DNA of 64,000 bases. Origin: Cardiocondyla obscurior. Lineage: Eukaryota; Arthropoda; Insecta; Hymenoptera; Formicidae. Position 1 is the stretch's first letter. The number at the start of each line of letters is the position of its first letter. The notes under the pieces are model-generated. The model did no database searches and was not told the origin of the DNA. It saw only the letters and a list, made by a program, of their open reading frames with translations. Below are positions 33,447 through 43,683 of the stretch, in pieces. A program made the position numbers and the translations under genes. Where the stretch lies: NCBI RefSeq assembly GCF_019399895.1, contig NC_091886.1, forward strand, positions 372,001 to 436,000. The letters are read 5' to 3'.

Positions 33447-33779
33447 TTAATTTTGCCGCATTTTTTTCACCGGCGGCAATTCGCTGTCTACAAAGGCGAA
33501 TCGTTTCCCGTGGGTGCACAAGTTCATTCGTTTGTCTATAACGTATCCACACTCGTCACCCACGGGATTTTCGGGAACAAAACGAGGTGTTCTGTCAAAC
33601 GTTAATATTTCACCACGTTCGCACTCACCGCGTATGTGGTTATCGTAATATAAGCTCAATTGAGCTGAACTGTTTTTTTGGTGTGTGCTACACCACACAC
33701 CGCCTGCACTAAACGGGGTGCGATCCCCCAACTCGCGGCGCGCAAGAATATGCAATAACGATGCACACTTTTTTTCCAT
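33447..33779 (-). CDS. Polinton B accessory ORF, Cys-rich, 110 aa, unknown
   Basis: ATG at 33779, complete frame. Cys/His residues occur in VWCSTHQ, GECERGE, DECGYVID and LCTHGKRF, suggesting a metal-binding fold. ILTFDRTPRFVPENP lies in the middle. It is minus-strand, like the two accessory genes to its right. No counterpart exists in Polinton A. Membership of Polinton B is inferred from position and AT-rich neighbours. Confidence 0.5.
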   Translation of the reverse strand: MEKKCASLLHILARRELGDRTPFSAGGVWCSTHQKNSSAQLSLYYDNHIRGECERGEILTFDRTPRFVPENPVGDECGYVIDKRMNLCTHGKRFAFVDSELPPVKKMRQN

Positions 33780-34289
33780 TTAAGAAGTCTCTTAATTAGA
33801 CGTGTTACACTTGAAAAAATCAGCATACGACTGGCAGGCGACAGCTACGAGCTTACTGCAGACAGTCAGAAAGTAAAAACGAAAGCATTTTTTTATCAAC
33901 AGCAGTCCCGAAGGTGCGACATATACTCGTGCGAATCTTTTTACAGCATTTAGCACGTTTGAAACTTAAGATGCATTCTATCACGCAATGAGAGATTAAA
34001 AAATTATTTTATTTAAAAGATGTATCTCGAAAATATGTAACATATACTCACGCAAATCTTTCTTACATTTTAATTCAGAGTTTTAAAAAAAAATATGTAT
34101 GAGATCAATCAGTAGTTCATGGATATTGGAGAATAATGCAACAATAAAAAATTTTTTTAATGTAAACATTTAAAATATATATTTATTATAAAGTATAACA
34201 TTATTTGTATATTTTGATGGCAATAAAATTTTTAAATATAAGCATTAAAAATATAATATAATATTATTTTCGCGCTCCGAATACTAGAG

Positions 34290-35064
34290 CTAGCAGCTCA
34301 CAACAACAATTTGATTCCCATCATAGCAATCGCTAGCATGTATCGCACTTACAACCTCGTCACGATTTTTACCAGTGGAAGCAGTGCTAGCAAATCGTAC
34401 AAATTTTGAATCAATTATTTTAAGAAAAGATGTTATCTTATTAAATGCTAATGTAATACATTCATCAAGATCAATCATTTTAAGAAATGTCGATTCCATC
34501 ATCATTAAATATTTGCCAGCTGATTCAAACCGCAAGACATCCATGCCATTAAAATTGCGAAGTTTGGCTGTCAACACACCGAGGTACACGAAGTCTTGAG
34601 GATTTTTAAAATCGTTGTGGAGCAAACTTAAAATGTTTGCACGATACTCGCAGAGTGATTTCCAAGCCTCGAGAGATAGTGGCATTTCCAATCCTTGATT
34701 ATCACCAATAATAATTTCCACATAACTTGGTGTTCCAACATTAACACAAATTTCTAAATATTTAAAGCTCGTAGCCGTCAATGCATACCGCTTACATAGA
34801 ATACGGATTGCACGATCTTTAGATGAACTAGTGTAAAAAAACAAAAAATGACCATATAAAGTTTTTATTTAAAAAAATTTATGAAAAAAATTTTTTTAGT
34901 TAGAAAATTAATACTCACTCATTATTTACACATGATGTGCTAGATGCATTAGCTGGCGTGTAATAATTCATATTACACGCATATGATGTAGTATTAACCG
35001 GCACATTAAATTCCATATTTGTATATGATGTAGTTGCTGTATTAGTTGGCACGTAAAAATCCAT
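34290..35064 (-). CDS. Polinton B two-exon accessory gene, about 227 aa, unknown
   Basis: Exon 1 is 35064-34919 (ATG start; repeated N-T-T-S-Y/T-N motifs), donor GTGAGT at 34918; exon 2 is 34827-34290 after an ACTAG acceptor, and the phases join in frame. Exon 2 encodes KYLEICVNVGTPSYVEIIIGD, a W-LCEYR motif and ESTFLKMIDLDECI. The ORF continues upstream of the acceptor by chance. I do not recognise the family. No break is seen. Confidence 0.5.
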
Positions 35065-35222
35065 CACATTAAGAACGGTAATAACAGATCAGTTTGATGC
35101 GCGTGTTACATTTAATAAGATATAATTGTTCCGAGATCTTTTTATATATATCCCCACCACTAATAAGAAATGCATCAATTAAGTGGGGAGATTAAATCTT
35201 CAAATTGTGTAAGTTTTGCTTC

Positions 35223-35618
35223 CTAGGCAACACACACAGGACACATGTTGCATGGAATTATCATATACATTGGAAGTCCGCAATTACCACATGATCTACC
35301 GCATAATGCGTTTTGAGTATCAATTTCATGTTTGCGAATGGCAATCATTGACCCACCCACATCAGCTAAATTAATCATACATGGTGCACATACTGCAATA
35401 GCTTCACTAGGTGTGCAATAATAAAAAAACAACATACAATGTTTAGTACGTCCATTAAGCGCAAAAAGTTGTGGTGAATCTATTTTTCGAGAAATACAAT
35501 CTTCGAGATCTTCACTTTGATCACTCACATAATCACTATCGTTGGGCAATCCAATATCATTCTCATCAGATAAATCCATTAATTCTTCATTGTCATTTAC
35601 AGCATTTAAATCAGCCAT
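35223..35618 (-). CDS. Polinton B accessory ORF, acidic N-terminus and Cys cluster, 131 aa
   Basis: ATG at 35618. The first 45 residues are strongly acidic (DNEELMDLSDEND). The C-terminal half has CAPC, CGRSCGNCG and CNMCPVC, enough for one or two zinc sites. It is divergent from the polymerase gene across a repeat-bearing 650-bp spacer. A transcriptional or nucleic-acid-binding role would fit but is a guess. Confidence 0.5.
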   Translation of the reverse strand: MADLNAVNDNEELMDLSDENDIGLPNDSDYVSDQSEDLEDCISRKIDSPQLFALNGRTKHCMLFFYYCTPSEAIAVCAPCMINLADVGGSMIAIRKHEIDTQNALCGRSCGNCGLPMYMIIPCNMCPVCVA

Positions 35619-35639
35619 ATTCTCTTAACACAAAAATAT

Positions 35640-36265
35640 ATAAAAATTTAGTGAACTGTCACCCGATGGTATTTATATGGATCACATTTGTAGATAATAG
35701 TGGGGATCACAAGCATTAGTCTTAAAATAAAAAATGATATCATATAAAGATTGCATCAGAAATGCATGATTTGCGGGCACCACACGTGCTACTGCATTAC
35801 ATTGGAAATGCAAGATTTGCAGACGCCACACGTGCCAGTTATTTCAGGCAATGGTGTGGTACAAGCGTTTAGTCTTAAATGAAAAAAACAGTGATTTTAT
35901 ATATAGGTAATAATGTTATGAAGATTGCATCAGAAGCGCAAATTTGTAGGCGCCGCTATACACATGTGCTGAAAAAAATACTAAGCAAAAATTTGTAGAC
36001 GCCACATGTATGTCACTTATTACAATATGCACGTGCAAAACTGCTAACATTAAAAAAAAAAAATATAAAATTACCAGGCGACTTCCAGTGTTTCATCTGT
36101 TCTCCATCGTTATGAAGGTGCTTACTTAAAATGCTGACATAATCGCTATGAATTCATTGAACTTACTTAAAAATGTAAACGTAGCAGTTTGTCATATACC
36201 ACATATAAAACTGTGGAGCATACATCACATTTTATCATTTAACGTATTGAAATATCGAGAACAAA
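35640..36265. promoter_or_regulatory. repeat-bearing spacer between divergent Polinton B genes
   Basis: A motif close to TTTGYRGRCGCCACACGTG occurs about four times (near 35769, 35816, 35944 and 35993). Two longer direct repeats start ACAAGC(A/G)TTTAGTCTTAAA (35708, 35866) with GATTGCATCAGAA following each. No ORF. It could be a shared promoter or an origin-like region of the element. Confidence 0.4.
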
Positions 36266-38985
36266 ATGGATCGACGAGAGCAATAGTTGACAGCGCAAGC
36301 AGATTGATTGACTTTAGAAGAATTTAATGCATGGAATCAGCAATGTGAAGAATATATCGAATTATTGGAGGACCAGGGGCGAAATAAACGTGCAAGATTA
36401 TCAGTCGGTGCGGAGCAATCACTAATTGCATGTATTGCACGTATCGAAAGTTTAAGAGATTTAACAAAACAACGTTTCATTCATGTGGGTGCTGGACATA
36501 ATACAAAAAATAAAGGACTTCGATGCTGTGAAATGGACACAGCTTTTGAAAGCCGCATATTAACTGGTGTGGTAATTAATTCAAATTATATCGAGCCTTA
36601 CAAATTTCTGGAAGATGCGCGAGACATTGTATTGAAACATGTGCAAAATGTTCTGGATAAACATAACAATATAAAAATTAATGTTGTATTTAATGGTGAA
36701 TTTGTAGCTAACAATAAAACCACAAATAAAAGTGTGTGCACAAAAAACTGTGAACTCTTTCGTTTAAGTGATCTACAAGAGTGGTACGAGTCACGCATTA
36801 TCGAGCCTATTCTCACATCCTTGGATGAATTTCAAGAACGTGACAGCGGGTGGGCACTGTCGCGTATACATAATTTGATGATAAATGTAAATAAACACAA
36901 TCCATTACATGCTGGGTGCCATGTGATATTACAACAGGAAATTAAAATGAAAAGAGCTGTGATAAATATACAATCTGCTGACAATGCATGTTTCGCATGG
37001 TCAGTGGTAGCCGCTCTATACCCAGTCGCGAAACATGTGGATCGAATAATATCATATCCACATTATGCAGCAGTGTTAAATCTTGAAGGTATTGAGTTTC
37101 CAATAACTATGAAACATGTTAAAAAGTTTGAAAATCTTAACAATATTTCCATCAACATATATACGATTGAGAAGAAAAAAATTCTACCAATACAACTCAC
37201 AGATAAAGTACGAGAGAGACACATTCCTTTGTTGTACACACAGCGAGATAATGATGTTGGACATTTTTCATTGATAAAAAATTTATCACGTCTTATAAGT
37301 TCACAGCTGAGTAAAACAAAGAGTAAGAAATATTTTTGTGATCGGTAAGTATAAAAATGTTTTTTTCTTTTATACAATAAAAAATTTTAATGCATTTATA
37401 TTTTTATTCCAGATGCTTACATTACTTTAGTTCGAGTGAAAGATTAATGGTACACAGCGTAGATTGTGGAAAAATTAATGAGTGCGCAATTATATTACCA
37501 TGTGATGAAAACAAATGGTTAAGTTTTGACAACTATACTAGAAAGGAACGAGTTCCATTTGTGGTATATGCTGATTTGGAATGTACCCTAGAAAAAACGA
37601 ATGCTGACTCCACCACATCTACATGCGCACACCAACATCATAAGGTTTTTAGCATAGGGTATTATGTATGCTGTTCATACAATAAGTCGCTATCAATGTA
37701 TCGGTTTCATCGCGGTAATAACTGTGTTGCATGGTTCGCCGAGGAACTTAAAAATTTAGCGCATAATGTAAAAACAATTTTATCAGCTAATGTACCCATG
37801 GCTGATTTTACACGAGACGAGTTGGAAAATTTTAACAAAGCTACACATTGTCACATATGTGAAAAACCATTTGTATCAGATGACATACGAGTCCGCGATC
37901 ACTGTCACTTAACCGGTCGATATAGAGGACCAGCACATTTAAATTGTAATATAAATTATATGGATTCGAATTGTATTCCCATAGTTTTTCATAATTTATC
38001 GGGTTACGATGCACATTTTATTATCAAAGAAATTGCAACTGCCTATGAAGGAACTATAGAACTGCTTCCCATAACGAAAGAGAAATATATATCATTTACA
38101 AAAAATGTTAAAAGCACCACCGATAATAGAAATAATTGTATAAAATTAAGGTTTATTGATTCATTTAAATTTCTAAATACAAGTCTTGAGAAGTTAGCAT
38201 CATTTCTAAGTAAAGATAAATTGCAAGTGTCGCGATATGAATTTTCTAATTTAACTAATGAAAATTTTGATTTATTAACACGTAAAGAAGTCTTTCCATA
38301 TGAATATGTTGACAGTATTGAAAAATTGGAAGATGTATGTTTGCCTCCACGTGAATCATTTTACAGCTCATTGACTGATGATACAGTATCCGAAAATGAT
38401 TATGCACACGCTATAGATATCTGGCAACGATTCTCAATTCAAACGCTCGGAGAATACAGTGATCTGTATTTAAAAACTGATGTTTTGTTATTAGCTGACA
38501 TATTTGAAAACTTTAGAGACAGCTGTATAGCGAGTTACAAACTTGATCCCGCGTATTATTACACTTTACCAGGTTTTACGTGGGACGCGATGTTAAAACA
38601 CACGGGTGTAAAATTTGAACTTCTTACTGACATTAATATAGTTATGTTTATTGAACGTGGTATACGCGGCGGTTTAAGTCAATGCTCAAGTAGATATGCA
38701 TGTGCCAATAATAATTATATGCAGTCATACGATTCATCAAAATCATCAACATATTTAATGTATTTTGATGTTAATAATTTGTATGGATGGGCGATGTGTC
38801 AACCGCTACCATATGCTAATTTTCAATGGGTTGACAATGTTTTTAATTTCGATGTGATGAGTGTGCCACTAGACTCACCCAATGGTTATATTTTCGAAGT
38901 TGATTTAGAGTATTCACAACGTTTACACGATGCACATGCCGACCTACTATTCGACGCTTTCATTACAGTGTATGTAGAATAATGG
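36266..38985 (+). pseudogene. protein-primed family B DNA polymerase, Polinton B, C-terminus deleted
   Basis: Coding starts at an ATG at 36266 but meets TAG at 36284 and TGA at 36305, then stays open. Exon 1 ends 37344, with a 68-bp GT-AG intron (37345-37412) and exon 2 to 38985. Order: N-terminal region with DNACFAW and a later HFSLIKNLSRL (papain-like Cys/His pair possible); a C2H2-like finger across the splice; ExoI (YADLECTLE); an HNH/endonuclease-VII-like C-H-x-C...DHCHLTGRYRG insert; ExoII (NLSGYDAHF); ExoIII (YLKTDVLLLAD); Pol motif A (YFDVNNLYGWAM). Motifs B and C and the thumb are absent. The frame runs a few codons into antisense integrase sequence before stopping, marking a deletion joint near 38945. 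It cannot polymerise. Confidence 0.85.
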
Positions 38986-39353
38986 TTAATATTATGTTTT
39001 TTCAAGAGTTTTTGTACGTTTGCGTTGTAAAATTCTTTTCCTTTATCAGTTTGAAGATTATTCGGATATCTTTTATTATTGCGAAAGATCTTTGCAATCG
39101 CTGTTGCAACTTCGATACCGCTTTTTGTCTTTAATGGTACAGCCCATGCATGCTTGCTCAGCACATCGATAACAGTGAATATGTAGTGGTAACCTTGGTT
39201 GACACGTGTGTATGGGCGCATCTCGACTACATCAGCTTGCCACAAGTCATCATACCCGCGCACTATGACACGCCTTCGAGAAAAATTTCTTCTCGCCGGT
39301 GTATGCAATTCGTTTACCAATTGTAGTTTTTCTGAGCTTATTTTCTTTGACAT
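38945..39353 (-). pseudogene. retroviral-type integrase (rve), Polinton B, third catalytic residue lost
   Basis: Frame from an ATG at 39353. Begins with ELHTPARRNF, then DDLWQADVVEM with the first catalytic Asp, YIFTVIDVLSKHAWAVPLK, and LQTDKGKEFYN with the second Asp. It ends at YSTYTVMKAS, just before the position where the catalytic Glu follows in this family. After that the frame is antisense to the polymerase gene. The C-terminal chromodomain is also missing, whereas Polinton A retains only that chromodomain. It inserted the element DNA in its ancestor and is now inactive. Confidence 0.85.
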
Positions 39354-39416
39354 TTTTTAAAGCTATGAGATTTACTGCACTATTAAAAAATTTTTTTTCA
39401 TAAATATGAACAATAG

Positions 39417-39512
39417 CAACACCGAAAACGATAACAAAAACGGTATTAACAATAGAAACGGCAATAGAAACGGCAACGGCAACGGCAACGGGAACAGCAA
39501 ACGGTAACGGCA
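39417..39512 (+). repeat. (AACGGC)n hexanucleotide repeat
   Basis: Degenerate repeats of AACGGC/AATAGA between the fibre-like and integrase genes. On the minus strand they encode a run of Ala/Val that looks like a membrane helix, but that frame has only a GTG start, so I do not call it a gene. Confidence 0.7.
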
Positions 39513-39517
39513 GCTGT

Positions 39518-39911
39518 TTAATTCTGTTCACCGCGAATAAATTTATTGCGAAGCGTGTTTACCACAACCTGTAGACTACTCTGTAGTATTTCTATTTTCT
39601 TATTCAGTTCATTTAGTTGATCTTTTAAATTCTGCACATTCTGTTGAACATTATTATTATTAAGTTCCACAATTTCATTCTTTAAAATCTGTAAATTTTG
39701 TTGAACATATTGTTTATTGACAGCATCATCATCGTCCAAAGGTTCAGCTACATGCTTAATTTTGCGTGATCGCGCGTCGTAATCGGTGGATGTTACACAA
39801 AGAGCGTTATCGCGCACGTAATTTCTAACTAACGCATTATATCAATAATGTTGATTAGTATTACTTCCTCCACCATCTTTAAGCAATGTTCCAAACTTGT
39901 TAATCGGCATT
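39518..39911 (-). pseudogene. fibre-like coiled-coil protein, Polinton B, one in-frame stop
   Basis: ATG at 39911 (MPINKFGTLLKDGGGS), TGA at 39842-39844, then open to 39518. After the stop it reads RKIKHVAEPLDDDDAVNKQYV followed by about 60 residues of heptad-like coiled coil rich in Leu, Asn and Gln. The K-I-x-x-V-A-x-P...D-A-V-N-K-x-Y-V pattern is the junction signature of many phage and virus tail or spike fibres, where a beta-rich repeat leads into a trimeric coiled coil. It is therefore a candidate receptor-binding or vertex fibre of the Polinton virion, about 130 residues. It lies between protein X and the integrase on the same strand. Confidence 0.55.
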
Positions 39912-39945
39912 TCGATATCAAATGATTAAATTGTGTATGCATACT

Positions 39946-41169
39946 TCAATTTATAATAAGCCCCATTTCGCGAAGTTCCTCAATAATTGATAAAATCTCA
40001 TTGTCGTGAGCGTTATGACCCGCGTAAAGTGAGGCTTCGAGCAATCGAAGACGATCTACAAGCTCGTTTGGATCATCCCAATGAACATAATCGATTTTAT
40101 TATTGTTTAATGTTACAGCGTATGGTATACCTTGTCCAATTTTTTTACTCAGCACAGGAGCGATTATATTCTTATATTTGTGACCCTTGTTACTCTTTAT
40201 TTGATTTTGAGAATTGTAGTCACGTTTATGTGCATTCGTTGCCATGAGTATACTTTTATAATTTTCTTTATCGGTATCAGTATAACTGCTCTCATCGGGA
40301 AATCTCATAAAAATCAATTCGTAAAGTTCCACTGTTCCAGGATACTTTTTACCATCTATCAATATATTATCATTTTTATCTAAATCAACACGCTTGTTGC
40401 CAATCATCGTTCCATTGTCGTTGAAATAAACTCCGTAAACGCTATCGATGTTAATAGATTTTTTTCCGCTCAAAACAGCGCCTAGATACTTTTGCCCCAA
40501 CAGTCCATAATGAGTTTGAAGAGTCTTCCAATCTTCTGATGTTTGCAACTTTTGTCGAATAGATGTTACCAGCGGTTCGTCTGCGGTATCGAAAACGTCT
40601 TCAATGGAATGAGAGTGTGAACGTTCCCTTGATAAAAAATTTCGCTGTTGCGCGAACTTAGGCGTCTCGTTTAATGTAGACGGTATGGTGTGCGATCGTT
40701 TTAGCGCCGATTTAATTGGAGTCGATGCTGTTATCGATGACTTTGCACTTGATCGTTTCCGTTTTGGTGTTAATCTACTTTCATCTTTTTCTTCTCCCAA
40801 TAAAGATATCAACGATGTATTTATTAATCGATTCTGTTTTGGTGTTGATTTATTTTCTTCTTTTTCTTCAGGTAATGATATTAGAGACGCTGTAATTAAT
40901 CGTTTTTGTTTTGGTGTTAACACATCTTTTTTTCCTGGAAAATATGATTCGTTCTTTGATATAGTTGATTCAACTTCGCTGTTTCCAACGGTGTTTTCTA
41001 CAATCTGTTTAAGAGACTCAACGATGGGTTTAAAATGTCGCTCCAACGCAATATCTTCTTCCATTTTTCCCGTCTTCATAGCATGATACTTTTGGCGAAT
41101 CGAATCACTCGTTTGAGCAATTTTCTTCACAATTATCTCTCGATTTTTAAGTTTACTGCTGTTATTCAT
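39946..41169 (-). CDS. protein X (unknown, conserved in Polintons), element B
   Basis: Continuous frame of about 407 codons. The apparent upstream start is TTG; the first ATG is at 41169. N-terminal 80 residues look helical (basic, KKIAQTSDSIRQKYHAMK); then a linker of repeated LTPK(Q/R)KR units; then a conserved globular part: YLGAVLSGKKSINIDSVYG, MIGNKRVDLD, KYPGTVELYELIF, TNAHKRDY, GIPYAVTLNN, DYVHWDDPNELVDRLRLLEA and HNAHDNEILSIIEEL. It follows the ATPase on the same strand. It may belong to the family catalogued as DUF8207 (from memory). Its counterpart in Polinton A carries a fused chromodomain. Confidence 0.7.
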   Translation of the reverse strand: MNNSSKLKNREIIVKKIAQTSDSIRQKYHAMKTGKMEEDIALERHFKPIVESLKQIVENTVGNSEVESTISKNESYFPGKKDVLTPKQKRLITASLISLPEEKEENKSTPKQNRLINTSLISLLGEEKDESRLTPKRKRSSAKSSITASTPIKSALKRSHTIPSTLNETPKFAQQRNFLSRERSHSHSIEDVFDTADEPLVTSIRQKLQTSEDWKTLQTHYGLLGQKYLGAVLSGKKSINIDSVYGVYFNDNGTMIGNKRVDLDKNDNILIDGKKYPGTVELYELIFMRFPDESSYTDTDKENYKSILMATNAHKRDYNSQNQIKSNKGHKYKNIIAPVLSKKIGQGIPYAVTLNNNKIDYVHWDDPNELVDRLRLLEASLYAGHNAHDNEILSIIEELREMGLIIN

Positions 41170-41217
41170 ATCGAGCTTGACTGTTATCAATCAGTGTATC
41201 GACAACGACTGATCACA

Positions 41218-41907
41218 TTAGAATACCACGAAGTCGTTAAATCCCTTTCTATAGCAACCGTTTGAAATAACGCTGTCCTTATCAATTACCACAAATCCAT
41301 ACTTTTGTTGCCAACATATTCGGCACAATTAACCAAAATTTTCGAATGACATATCAGTGTTAACATGATCATTATATAGATGTTTCATATTTGTACCATC
41401 CTGTTTATATAGAATTAATAAATTCGTATTCTCACGTATAAGATGCTTTGGTATTTTTGTATACGTTTGACAAAGATAAAAACTGTCAACGTTCGCGTGT
41501 CGCCCCATTGCAAAGTATTCTCTTACCACGTCCTGCTTATTACATGCTATGTCATCGAAAATAAATATAGAATTCGGAAGAGCTTCGCTCGGTGGAACAA
41601 CATCAATATTATTTGAAAATGTGAAATAATTAATTTCTTCTATTGGTGCCAATATCTCTTTCAAATACTGATATTTTGGTTGTTGCAACGATTTCGAGTA
41701 TACATAAACGTTTTCAAATCGTACGCCATGCGGACTTTCCAACAGACTTATTAATACATTAGTTTTGCCACAATTTGATGGACCACAAATGATAGCGCGA
41801 ATAGAACTCGGTAACATATTTCCATGTCTACGTAACACACAGTCAGATAATAACTTGTCATCGAAATTCACCATCTTGATTGGTGGCGCTTGCTGTATGA
41901 ACCGCAT
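41218..41907 (-). pseudogene. A32/FtsK-like packaging ATPase, Polinton B, one in-frame stop
   Basis: ATG at 41907. Walker A GPSNCGKTN is intact, Walker B reads SIFIFDDIA, followed by FYLCQTYTKIPKHLIREN and LILYKQDGTN. A TAA at 41329-41331 truncates it at 192 residues; the same frame continues with LCRICWQ and VVIDKDS, matching Polinton A, to a stop at 41218. Thus the motor core is complete but the last 37 or so codons are cut off. It packages the element genome into capsids in functional relatives. Confidence 0.85.
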
Positions 41908-41946
41908 TCTACCTTCTAAATGAGATCAATATCATCCATGCTGATA

Positions 41947-41955
41947 TATTTATAG
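41947..41955 (-). promoter_or_regulatory. TATA box for Polinton B ATPase
   Basis: CTATAAATA on the minus strand, 39 bp upstream of the ATPase ATG at 41907, within the 83-bp gap to the divergent p93 gene. It is the same 9-mer and near-identical spacing as in Polinton A. Confidence 0.6.
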
Positions 41956-41990
41956 TTGTGTGCACAAAAATTAAACGATCAGTATTCAAT

Positions 41991-42269
41991 ATGTTTTTGC
42001 TGCTGTCGGACGATTGTAATATTTGCGATTTAACCGCTGAACAACTACAGCATATTCCGAAAATATTCTTATTGCAACGATTTTTGCAACATATTGACTA
42101 TTTGTGGAATAAGCTTCCTGAACACTTAAAGGCTGATTTAGATGTTCGGCAATACCGTCGATGTTTAAAACATTATAATTTATTGAGTTATGAAACGCAT
42201 GTTGACGGTTCTGCGCCATTAATAAAAAACTGTGTCGAATGTCTAAGAAAATTGGGCGAGGCTTGTTAA
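41991..42269 (+). CDS. conserved 92-aa Polinton protein (p93), element B
   Basis: ATG at 41991. Shares LTAEQL, a W-KLPEHL motif, YRRCLKHYN, ETHVDGSAPLI and C-EC-R with the protein at 4732-5013 in Polinton A. It overlaps the next gene by 31 bp, as in A. Complete frame; role unknown. Confidence 0.65.
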   Translation: MFLLLSDDCNICDLTAEQLQHIPKIFLLQRFLQHIDYLWNKLPEHLKADLDVRQYRRCLKHYNLLSYETHVDGSAPLIKNCVECLRKLGEAC

Positions 42270-42892
42270 ACAGAACGATTAACAAACTTCTGTTTGAATT
42301 GCACATACCTGGGTACCAGTTTTGTGGCCCTGGAACTCGATTAAACGAGCGATTTGCCAGAGGAGATCGTGGAATTAATCCGTTGGATGCAGCTTGTTGC
42401 GAACACGATATAGCCTACTTACGTAGCAACAATCTCGCAGAGCGCCACGTGGCTGACAATATTCTTGCTAATAAAGCGCTGCAACGTATTAACGCAAAAG
42501 ATTCAAGTTTTGGTGAAAAAGCCGCAGCCACGACCGTATGGGCAGCTATGTAAGCAAAAACGAAACTTGGTATGGGCTTATGTGTAGCGAGAAAGAATAC
42601 GCTGAAGAAAACGGTGAAGAAAACGGCGAAGAAACGAACACTTCCGATAGCGAAACGTGGTGGCGTTATACCGCTTCTGCCCTTACTGGGTGCTATCGGT
42701 TCGCTAGCCGGTGGAGCCGCAGGAATCGCAAAAGCTGTAAATGATAAAAAAGCCTTACAACGCCAACTTGAAGGAATGAAACGTCACAATTACGCCATGG
42801 AAGGTCGCGGTGTTTATCTCGCTCCATACAAACGTGGTGGCAGAGTTCAAAAAAATAATAAAAATAAAAAAGGAAAAAAAAAACGCCGATGA
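42239..42892 (+). pseudogene. PLA2-domain / pX-like protein, Polinton B, one in-frame stop
   Basis: ATG at 42239, TAA at 42551-42553, then the same frame to 42892. The PLA2 part retains the calcium loop (YQFCGPGTRL) and the catalytic His-Asp in DAACCEHDIAY, as in the parvovirus capsid PLA2 domain used to breach endosomal membranes. After the stop come a Lys-rich segment, PIAKRGG, the hydrophobic VIPLLPLLGAIGSLAGGAA segment, GRGVYLAPYKRGG and a Lys/Arg tail. A fusion of a membrane-modifying enzyme with a pVI/pX-like amphipathic module suggests one entry protein, an inference from domain order. Both Polintons show the same fusion. Confidence 0.75.
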
Positions 42893-42899
42893 GACGTTA

Positions 42900-43294
42900 A
42901 AACTTCCCAAAGATGCTACTACCGATATACAGTTGCGACAATTAGCGAACACATGCGCATTCCATATTTTAGAGGCGTTTTTATGCGTGATACTTTACCA
43001 ATTGGGGGAATACATCAAAACGAGAGCGGTATTGTGAATTTAGATAAAGTTGAAGGATTAGGTACCCACTGGGTGGCATATGCGAAAAGAGGAAATCGCG
43101 CTATGTATTTTGATAGTTTCGGTAATCTTCGACCGCTACAAGAACTTGCTCGATATCTGGGGAATGACGCAACACGAATTGAATATAATCGCTTACCATA
43201 TCAACGATATAATCAAAACAACTGTGGGCAATTGTGTCTACAGTTTCTACAGACGATTGATACACAATTTAAGAACAAACATTATGCGCTGTAA
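42900..43294 (+). pseudogene. adenovirus-type cysteine protease, Polinton B, frameshifted near start
   Basis: The first 17 or so codons (DATTDIQLRQLAN) are in one frame with no ATG, and the rest from 42953 (MRIPYFRGVFMRDTLP) is in another, implying a 1-nt loss near 42947. The catalytic region is complete: GTHWVAY, YFDSFGN, Gln then NNCGQLCLQFL. The gene order matches Polinton A. Confidence 0.8.
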
Positions 43295-43683
43295 ACTCAG
43301 TATCAAACATGTCGCTGACGCTCACGTTATCAGGCAAAAGTAGTATCCTCGCGGTGAGCTACTTTCCTGCTATAGATTTAAGCGATGGAGAATATGAACT
43401 CGAGCTGGCTGATTTTGAAACGTATTTTACAATTCCTAATGTAAACTCATCAAATAATACATTATATTTCGATAATGCTGATGATAATGATGATGGAGAA
43501 AGTATTACCATTCCCGACGGCTCGTATGAACTGTGCGATATTGCCGAATATCTAAAACGTACACTCGATGAGCTTCATATCAATGATGTTACAAAGAACA
43601 TGATTTCACATGGTAATGATGAAGAAGATTATTCTTTAACAATTAGAATTAATAACAATACGATGAAAAGCGAGATTAAGTGT

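Noticed and set aside
39250..39531. Small membrane protein encoded opposite the (AACGGC)n repeat
   Set aside because: It has only a GTG start and its helix comes from the hexanucleotide repeat.
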